Of a stretch of DNA of 64,000 bases, positions 57,135 through 64,000 are shown in pieces (position 1 is the first letter of the stretch; each line of letters opens with the position of its first letter). This DNA comes from Lentinus brumalis. Lineage: Eukaryota > Basidiomycota > Agaricomycetes > Polyporales > Polyporaceae. The notes beneath the pieces were generated by a model. It saw only the letters and a program-made list of their open reading frames with translations. It ran no database searches and was not told the DNA's origin. The translations under genes were made by a program, and so were the position numbers. Location of the stretch: assembly GCA_001792895.1 (NCBI GenBank), contig MARA01000003.1:682001-746000 (forward strand), in the 5' to 3' direction.

Positions 57135-59463
57135 ATGTCTTCTCTCCCAGCCGCCATACTGTCAGGTTCCTACCAGTCTGCCAGCACTGTCATAGATGCA
57201 TTCGAGGCCTGTGCGTGAATCTAACCCTGTCCACTGGAACGTCAAATTTATATCTCGCACCCTACCCAGACCGACGCGCACAAACACAGCACTCGGAGTT
57301 CGTCTCGGGCTCGGTCTCCTCGTCCTCAGGACTTAGCGGTCCGCCAGACACAGAAGCTGCCATTCAGGATGAAGAGGACGAGTATGCCGAGGACGAAGAC
57401 GGCCGCCCCATCCGTCCCCGCACCCGGGGAGACGACGCTCTGCTAGACCACATCCAGTGGGACGAAGACTTGACCCCCGCTCCCTCCAGCGAGAATCGCC
57501 GGTTTGACTTCAGCTCACAGCTGGCTACCGACACGCGATGGCCCGGGTCCTCGGTCTTGGAAGACGAGGATGATCTCCCCACCCCCCGTCCTGATCCAAG
57601 GGAGCGCACACCTCTACTCGAAAGAGCGTCCTCTTCCCAGTTGTCCATTGGACTGCCTCCGCCTACGAGCGCGACGGCACAAGTCCCTCACTATGCCGCT
57701 CTGGACCGCCGGATCTCGACGACCAGTGTACGCTCGAAAGTGTCCTTCAAAGCGAAGAATTACCATGTCGGGCACAGCACGTTCGCGCAGACAGTACGTG
57801 TTGCAACGTTCTGGACTGTCCCAGGATAGAGACTGACCTTCTACGCCACAGCTGCTGAATGCAGTCGCCGTTCTGTTTGGCATTGGTATGCTCTCAGAAC
57901 CCCTCGCGTTCGCCTATGCGGGCTGGATTGGAGGAACCGTCCTCATTATTGGCTATGGCTTGATCTCGTGTTATACGTGCGTTTCAAAGCGTCCTTGAAT
58001 TGCCCTTTACAAGTTGACGACGTCTCGGCAGCGCGAAGATCCTCGCGAGGATAGTTCTAGAGGATCCTCATATCCGTTCCTACGCGGACATCGGACGTAA
58101 GGCCTTTGGACCGCGTTCTATGCCAGTAATAAGCGTCATCTTCGGGCTTGAGCTCTTCACCGTCAGGTACGTCTCTTCGTCTCCTTTCTCGTCTGACGTG
58201 CTGCTGACCACTTCCCAGTGTCGCCCTCGTAACGCTATATGCGGACTCGCTGTATGCGGTCCTCCCAGCGTATTCGTCCGATACGTACAAAATGCTTGGA
58301 CTAGTTGTGTATGTCCCTTCCCTGCACGCGTGCGACGACTATAGACTTACAGCGAGTTTCCAGCCTGATACCCGCGGTGCTCATGCCGCTCTCTGTCCTT
58401 TCCTATGCATCCATTCTGGGGATCTTCTCTCTCATGGCGATCATTGGCATCGTCTTGTTTGACGGCTTCACCAAGCCGGACAGCCCGGGCAGTCTGTGGA
58501 GCCCGGCGGACACCAGCCTGGGGATCGACAACTTCCGCGAGCTTGGTATCGCGTTTGGCCTGTTCATGGCTGGGGTCAGTCTCCCTCTTGCTTAGAGGCG
58601 GAGTCCAGGACGTCGAAGCTGATCTTGCTCTGCAGTTTTCCGGTCATGCTGTGATTCCGACGTTGGCGAGGGACATGATCGACCCGACCCAGTTCGACGA
58701 GATGATCAACTGGGCGTTCGCGATCGCTACTGGCATCTATGGCCTGCTCGGGGTTGCTGGATACATCATGTTCGGCAACTCGGTCAGCGACGAGGTCTGT
58801 GGTCGAAGATGCTCGTGCGCCGCATAGCATCGTTCTGACGACCTGTGCAGTTCAGCCAGGACCTGATGAAGTACAACACACACCCGGCACTGAACGCCAT
58901 CGCGCTTTGGGGGCTTGTGATCACACCGCTGTAAGTCTGTCTGTCGAAGGACGTGCCATACTTATTCAAAGCCGTATCTCGTACGGACAGGTCGAAGTAC
59001 GCGCTGACTGCGAGACCGGTATGTGCACCTCACAGATCGGGGGCGCGACAGAAATTTAACAAACCCACCAGCTGAGCATAACCATCGAGATGTTCCTCGG
59101 CATCGACACCGCAGGAGCCTCCGGAGACCACGGTCATGGCGTCCCCGCACCGACGTCCTCCATCGCGGCGGCGCCCAAGTCCAAATCATTAAAGACGACG
59201 CTCATCGCGGTCGAGCGCACGGTGCTCACGCTCCTCTCTGTCGCTGTGTCAATCCTCATCCCCGAGTTCGCGTCGATCATGGCCGTGCTCGGGTCGACCT
59301 TCTCGTTTCTGCTGTGCATCATTGGCCCGGTGTCGGCGAAGATCGCGCTCACGGGTGGGCTTCGGAGGTGTGGGCTGTGGGACGGGGGCTGCTCGTGGTC
59401 AGCATCGGGATGGCGGTTTGGGGGACGATTTGTGCGTTCCAGAGCGCGGCGCCTGTGCCTTGA
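57135..59463 (+). CDS. AVT1: Vacuolar amino-acid transporter (AVT1-like), with one-base frame break
   Basis: Exports or imports neutral amino acids across the vacuole membrane (AAAP family). Ten exons: 57135-57210, 57270-57793, 57852-57976, 58032-58166, 58219-58308, 58364-58574, 58636-58794, 58851-58930, 58991-59018 and 59072-59463. A roughly 210-residue acidic cytosolic head (with ERTPLLERASS) precedes eleven helices: LLNAVAVLFGIGMLSEPLAF, FSGHAVIPTLARDMI and FGNSVSDEFSQDL are typical. Near the end, RCGLWDG reads in one frame and LLVVSIGMAVWGTICAF in another, separated by GGGGG at 59384-59388. One extra base closes the 392-nt exon to 131 codons. Likely an assembly indel or a recent lesion. 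Confidence 0.88.
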
Positions 59464-59690
59464 GTGAGTATGGCTCCGAGGCGTCGCGTGAAAAGAGGAG
59501 GAACGGAGGGTGGATGCTTGAGCTTGCATGGACTTGATTACCTGTAGCCACCGTAGACACGACTTGACTTACTTACATACCGTCTGTAGCGCATTTCTGG
59601 ATACCCATAGATGTTCGTCACACTGATCAAGTCAGACGGCAAAGCACACCGGGCCCCGGAACTATGTGATACAGATGCGTATGGTCTAGT

Positions 59691-60744
59691 TTACACAGCG
59701 GGTACAACAGGTAGTGACGTCTGCGCGGCGTGCGCGATGACTTTTGTGAGTTCTGTTGCAGCGGATGATATATGAGAACGTGTCCACGAAAACAGATGGC
59801 GAGGAGACGCACGAGACAGCTCGATGTTTTCTTGCACGACCGTCGACTCGATCTGGTTGTCCGGGTTTGGCGGGACGCTGACGACTCCGGTATCTGCGTT
59901 CAACGTCCAGCCGAGCTTCTCGACGTACGCTTTCAGGTCGTCGCCTGCAATTGCACCCATGTCAGCACGGTGTGGCCCTCAAAGCAGGCGACAAAGAGGG
60001 TACTCACCTGAGAGGTCCAGATACGTCCCCAACCGCTCGCTCCCGATGCTCGTGAACGCAGCCTTGACAGCGCGCACCGCGACCTCCCGGACAGCATCCT
60101 CGAAGCCGACACACTCGATGGTGTAGTTGTCGCGGAGGTTCTCGACGGCGTCGGAGCGGTAGAGGGCCCAGAAGGCGGGGAAGCGGCACTGGTGGAGGAG
60201 GGCGTGGAGCTGCGTGAGGAGGGGGAGGAGCTGGGGGAGCGGGTCGGGCTCGTCCGAGGGCGGCGGGGCGGGGCGCTCGTCGAGGAGGGAGATGCAGAGG
60301 TTGAAGTCGGGGAAGGGGGAGGAGGTGAGGGCTTTGATCAGGATGTTGATCACGACGTCGGGGTTGTAGAGGTCGGGGTTGAACTGGTACCTGTGAAGGC
60401 AGATCGGTGGGTTAGCATGGCTGCTTTTGAAGTGGATGGACTCGGATAGAGGGTAGACGAGAAGTTCGAAGACACTCGGAACATGTGCATGGACAACACG
60501 ATGAGATACGCACAATTTTAGGATGGCAAGGTTGGCGAGACAATCATACTCCTCGCTCCGGATCTGATGGTAGAGGTAGTCCTCAAGGATGCTAACGTTC
60601 GAGGGGTTGTAACGATCTATGAAGTCGTAGAGACTGCCTCAGTAGATGCCTGACTTGGGGAGGACTTGGATGCGTACCGACACCCGAGACCAGCGTCTCG
60701 ATCAGTGGGGGTCGGGTAGGAGGTGAGGACCAGTTTGTAGCCAT
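59691..60744 (-). CDS. eif3k: Translation initiation factor eIF3 subunit K
   Basis: Small PCI/winged-helix subunit of eIF3, present in filamentous fungi and absent from baker's yeast. Exons 60744-60678, 60616-60514, 60390-60008, 59944-59813 and 59752-59691 give 248 residues. Diagnostic blocks are PLIETLVSGVDRYNPSNVSI, LEDYLYHQ, LYQFNPDLYNPDVVINILIK, FWALYRS and LGTYLDL with LKAYVEKLGWTLNADTGVVS and VPPNPDNQIES. All phases close. It is head to head with WDR5, 192 bp between start codons. Confidence 0.95.
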
Positions 60745-60936
60745 GGCGAGTCTTGACAGTCTTCTAGGCGCAAAGAAGCACGGAGATATGCAACCAGAAG
60801 CAGAGTCTATGTAGGAGGAGGCGGAGAGCAGAGGCAAGGACGAGCGCGCAGGCGCCCACAAAATCTACGCGAGTGCGAGACGCGCCGCGACTGTGGCACA
60901 CTGTGGCACGCACCCTGACCTCCTCCTCCTCCTTCC
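60745..60936. promoter_or_regulatory. Divergent promoter, eIF3k / WDR5
   Basis: 192 bp shared promoter with no obvious TATA on either strand. It contains CG-rich repeats (CGCGAGTGCGAGACGCGCC, 60868-60886) and a direct repeat ACTGTGGCAC (60891-60909). TATA-less bidirectional housekeeping type is inferred. Confidence 0.5.
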
Positions 60937-62460
60937 ATGTCTATCACCATGGACGTCGACGGCGACGACTACAAACCCGCAGACGACTTCTCTACCACTA
61001 ATGACTATGAGGAATCTCCACCGCAGCCTCCGTCCTCTGACGGCCGGGATTCCGTCGCCCCGACTGCCCTGTCCCCGCCTCCGCCACCGGACTCATCTGC
61101 GCAGACTCCAGCTCCGGTCCCGCAGCCCAAGCCGGACACTCCATACAGACCAAACTACAAGGCCCACTTGATGCTGAGCGGGCACTCGCGGTCCATCGCG
61201 TCTGTCAAGTTCAGTCCGGACGGTAGTATGCTTGCATCCTGTGGTGAGTGCCTCGCGGCGCGTCGGCCCGTCCTGTTCTAGGATATGGAGAGTCAAGCTT
61301 ACCACTGTTGGAAGGCAGCTGCGGATAAACTCGTGAAGCTGTGGGACTCGGAGACGGGCGACATCATACATACTTTCGAGGGCCACACGGAAGGTGTTTC
61401 GGATGTCGCATGGTCGAGCAACGGAGACTTCCTCGCGTCCGCCTCGGACGACAAAACTGTACGGTTGTGGAGCATGGAAGACGTGAGTTGCCGAAGCTCT
61501 CTTTGCGCGAATGTGCTCACAGACCTTTGACTCTGGTAGTATACTGAGAGGAAGGTCTTGTATGGCCACACCAACTTTGTGTTCTGCGTGAACTTCAGTC
61601 CTTCGTCAACTCTCCTCGCATCTGGGGGTTTGATGAGTCCGTCAGAGTGTGGGATGTCTCACAAGGTGTGTCTCATCGTGTCGTGTTAGCGACTGGCCGG
61701 CTGACCCGACCCAGGCAAGACATTGAAGGCGCTTCCAGCACATTCAGACCCTGTCACCGCTGTTACCTTCAACCACGATGGTACCCTCATTGCATCTTGC
61801 TCCATGGACGGCCTTATGTCAGTGTCAGAGATAAAGACTACTGTCGCAGCGCTGAAACCACCATCCGCAGTCGAATATGGGACACGGAATCTGGGCAGTG
61901 TCTCAAGACCCTAGCGGACGACGATAATCCTATATGGTATGCATTGGTTTAGCTAACTCGCCGAACGTACCTCATTAGCTTTCTCAGTTCACACATCAAG
62001 TTCACGCCAAATTCGGTGTTCATTCTTGCAAGTACTCAGGACTCTACAATCCGCCTATGGAAGGCACAAACGTCAAAATGTGTCAAGACATATACGGGCC
62101 ACAGCAATCGAACCTACTGCATATCCACGGACTTCGCTCCGGGTCGTAAACACATCGTGAGCGGTAGCGAGGACATGAAGGTATACATATGGGACCTGCA
62201 GACAAGAGAGATCGTACAGGTGCTAGAGGGACATCGAGGTTAGTCACGTCCTTTGTCCCGTCTGGAGTTCCACACTGAATATTGTCCGTAGACGTGGTAC
62301 TTGCCGTAGCCGTGAGATCGTCTTCTTACCTGGCCGGTCAAATTCACTCTGACGTCTTTGCTGGTAGTCTCATCCGACACGGCCTATGATAGCTTCGGCC
62401 GCCATGGAGAAAGACCTGACAATCCGCATATGGATCGACCAGCCTATGAATGGTGCATAG
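60937..62460 (+). CDS. WDR5: WDR5/Swd3 WD40 protein of the SET1 complex, with one-base frame break
   Basis: Seven-blade WD40 core of histone H3-K4 methyltransferase. Exons 60937-61243, 61319-61482, 61540-61665, 61715-61817, 61871-61936, 61988-62238, 62292-62311 and 62368-62460. A Pro/Ser-rich head (about 75 aa) precedes repeats such as LSGHSRSIASVKFSPDG, FEGHTEGVSDVAW, LYGHTNFVFCVNFSP, PAHSDPVTAVTFNHDG, RIWDTESGQCLKTL and YTGHSNRTYC. The conserved GGFDESVRVWDV is broken at GGGGG (61624-61628). Exon 3 is 126 nt but must be 127 to enter the next exon in phase, so one base is missing. With it the protein is 376 residues. Confidence 0.92.
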
Positions 62461-63705
62461 ATGTGGTATGTCCCCTCAACTATCGTGCACTATCTGACCG
62501 CCGTGTCCAATGGCTGACATACCTATCGTACTTGTAGGTCTTACCACGACGCGGATGGCGGGTCACGGACTTCCGCACTCCGCATGCTCGCCCTTGTATC
62601 TACTGCTACTGTAATATGTAATCATCTGGACACTCCTCGTTGCGGATCGATGCACCCGCATATCCGTGCTATTTGACTTGTACGCATTGGCAGAGCGTAC
62701 GTCATGAAGCATGTCATGCCGAGGAGTGTGCGGGATAACTGAGTGAGTCATGTCTGCCCTCTCAAGTTTTACGTCTTACCTTGGTTGAGCGTGGACCTGC
62801 GCGACAGATTTATTGCCTATCGCAAACATCGGGGCCTAATGCTGCCATGACATAAGTAGCCAAATATCTGGCTTCAGGGAACGTCATACAAGCTTTCGTC
62901 ATGGACACATGCCATGACACAATTGACTGATGAGTATGTGCCACTCAGTGCGTCCAATTATGGATGCCTTGGCCATGAAGCTGCTATGCAAAGAGTCATC
63001 ACTCACCACTTACGCTCACATGTTCTTCGCATCTAGTGCGCTCTCTATTTCCTCACACCGGGCAAATACGCATCGTGACGCTTTTGGACGAGATGACTCG
63101 TAGTGGCAAAGCAGCGCATTTGGACATCTCGAAAGACACGCGCAGTCTTCGTCGGTTAGTACTAGCACCGCACAACAAGCGAATCGAGGACCCACACCGA
63201 CAAACAGCAGGTGGCACACGTGTTGTACCGAGCTTCGCTCAACATCCTACGAAGCTAGGGTTCTACGATACCATGGCTATGGCGGGTACCGCAGTGTAAA
63301 GCAGTATAACTGAATCGACGTTTGTGGTTGCAGGGAAGCCGCGAGGCGAAGCGCCGTATTGCAAGTATCGTCCTCAATCGCCCACTGAGCCGCAAAGCTC
63401 TCCGATACGATCAGATAGCCGCAACACGATACATGGGAATGTGGTTCTGCGCGTTCTATTCGTTTGCGGCCGCTTTGATCATCAGCAATATGTGGTCATT
63501 CCTAGGCCGCATCCAATCCTCGAACCAAGTCGAACCGCACGTCGACGCTGCCCAATGCGTCCGCAGTGACTCTGTGTGGGACTGGTAATGCGGCGGAGGT
63601 GGAACATGGCGACCCACTTGCCATCTTGCAGGGCACCGGGGTGGTCTATAAATGCCTAGGCATCTGAGGAGGCCCGGTCGACAGGGTCAGCGTCGCTCTT
63701 CCGCC
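62461..63705. other. Intergenic, no gene recognised
   Basis: 1.2 kb. Open frames (63036-63299, 63322-63588) have no start/splice context or family features. It is AT-richer than the coding parts. The last 60 bp is the promoter of the right-edge gene. Confidence 0.45.
63647..63653 (+). promoter_or_regulatory. TATA box of the right-edge gene
   Basis: TATAAAT lies about 55 bp before the start codon at 63706, in a good position for a core promoter. This supports that start. Confidence 0.5.
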
Positions 63706-64000
63706 ATGTACGACCCCTCCTCAGACTCGGAGGACTACGACCAACGTCAGAGCCAGCTCCCTCCAAACCCGGCTCTTCGCCTTGCTGAACATCCTCGCAT
63801 TGTCTTACTCCGCTCCGTTCTTGGTGAACATTCGTTTTATTGTTGTGGCACGGCGGACGTCCCAACGACTGCCAGTGGCTTAGTTCTTTTCTACGGGAAA
63901 GACGAACGCGCCCGGTGAGCCCCCTTGCCCTCTATCATGTTCGCAGTTCTGTGATACCTTCTCCAGTCGCATTGACATATTGAACGCTTCGCGGTCCGCG
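63706..64000 (+). CDS. Unidentified protein, cut by right edge
   Basis: Exon 1 at 63706-63914 (MYDPSSDSEDYDQRQSQLPP, then HPRIVLLRSVLGEHSFYCCG and LVLFYGKDERAR) and the start of exon 2 at 63967 (RIDILNASRS), joined at CG|GTGAGC. The VLFYGKDxxAR...ID pattern reminds me of the leader of mushroom proteins that later carry a 2-oxoglutarate/Fe(II) oxygenase domain, but the decisive region lies outside the window, so no function is assigned. Confidence 0.6.

Noticed and set aside
59368..59402. A 35-bp intron that could explain the AVT frame change
   Set aside because: Too short for this genome and it deletes residues that look conserved in both frames.

Overview
The window is nuclear DNA from a filamentous basidiomycete, most likely a wood-decaying Agaricomycete close to the Polyporales. 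The evidence is dense genes broken by many short introns (mostly 47-65 bp), GC-rich coding sequence, a xyloglucanase with a fungal cellulose-binding module (GH74-CBM1), a GST resembling the fungal-specific FuA class, and F-box and BTB proteins of the type expanded in mushroom-forming fungi. Exon-intron structures were read by eye from splice signals and reading-frame continuity. For most multi-exon genes the summed exon lengths are an exact multiple of three.

I support 31 protein-coding genes, two of them cut by the window edges. Left third (1-26 kb): TVP23 (-, partial), a polytopic membrane protein (+), an F-box protein (-), an RNI-like LRR protein (+), a secreted GH74-CBM1 xyloglucanase (-), a degenerate kinase-like protein (+), an amino-acid permease (+), an LRR-RhoGEF (+) and an SLC25A39/MTM1-type mitochondrial carrier (+). 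Middle (26-46 kb): VAM7 (-), SNF4/AMPK gamma (-), an SSH4-type SPRY protein (+), a single-pass membrane protein (-), cytosolic aspartyl-tRNA synthetase (-), aspartate aminotransferase (+), a large Ser-rich protein (+), ELP5 (-), a BTB protein (+), a GST (+) and DLT1 (-). Right third (46-64 kb): a CAP/PR-1 protein (-), a small conserved protein (+), EMC7 (-), UTP23 (+), four-repeat polyubiquitin (-), a BTB-tail-like protein (+), a lysosomal-type lipase (-), a vacuolar amino-acid transporter (+), eIF3k (-), WDR5/Swd3 (+) and an unidentified gene cut by the right edge.

Most genes are housekeeping: membrane traffic (TVP23, VAM7, SSH4, EMC7), nutrient signalling and transport (SNF4, permease, AVT), translation and ribosome assembly (AspRS, eIF3k, UTP23, ELP5), proteolysis (polyubiquitin, F-box, BTB) and chromatin (WDR5). 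They do not form a pathway cluster. Divergent (head-to-head) pairs with short shared promoters dominate the layout. The most striking are aspartyl-tRNA synthetase with aspartate aminotransferase, and eIF3k with WDR5.

I found no rRNA, tRNA, transposon, CRISPR array or secondary-metabolite cluster. I also found no convincing undescribed system. The unusual signals are four genes that each need exactly one extra base to read through (three at GGGGG runs), a polyubiquitin gene built from a duplicated two-repeat unit with matching introns, three GC-AG introns, several micro-exons, an in-frame terminal intron in the permease, and a kinase-like fold lacking its catalytic residues.
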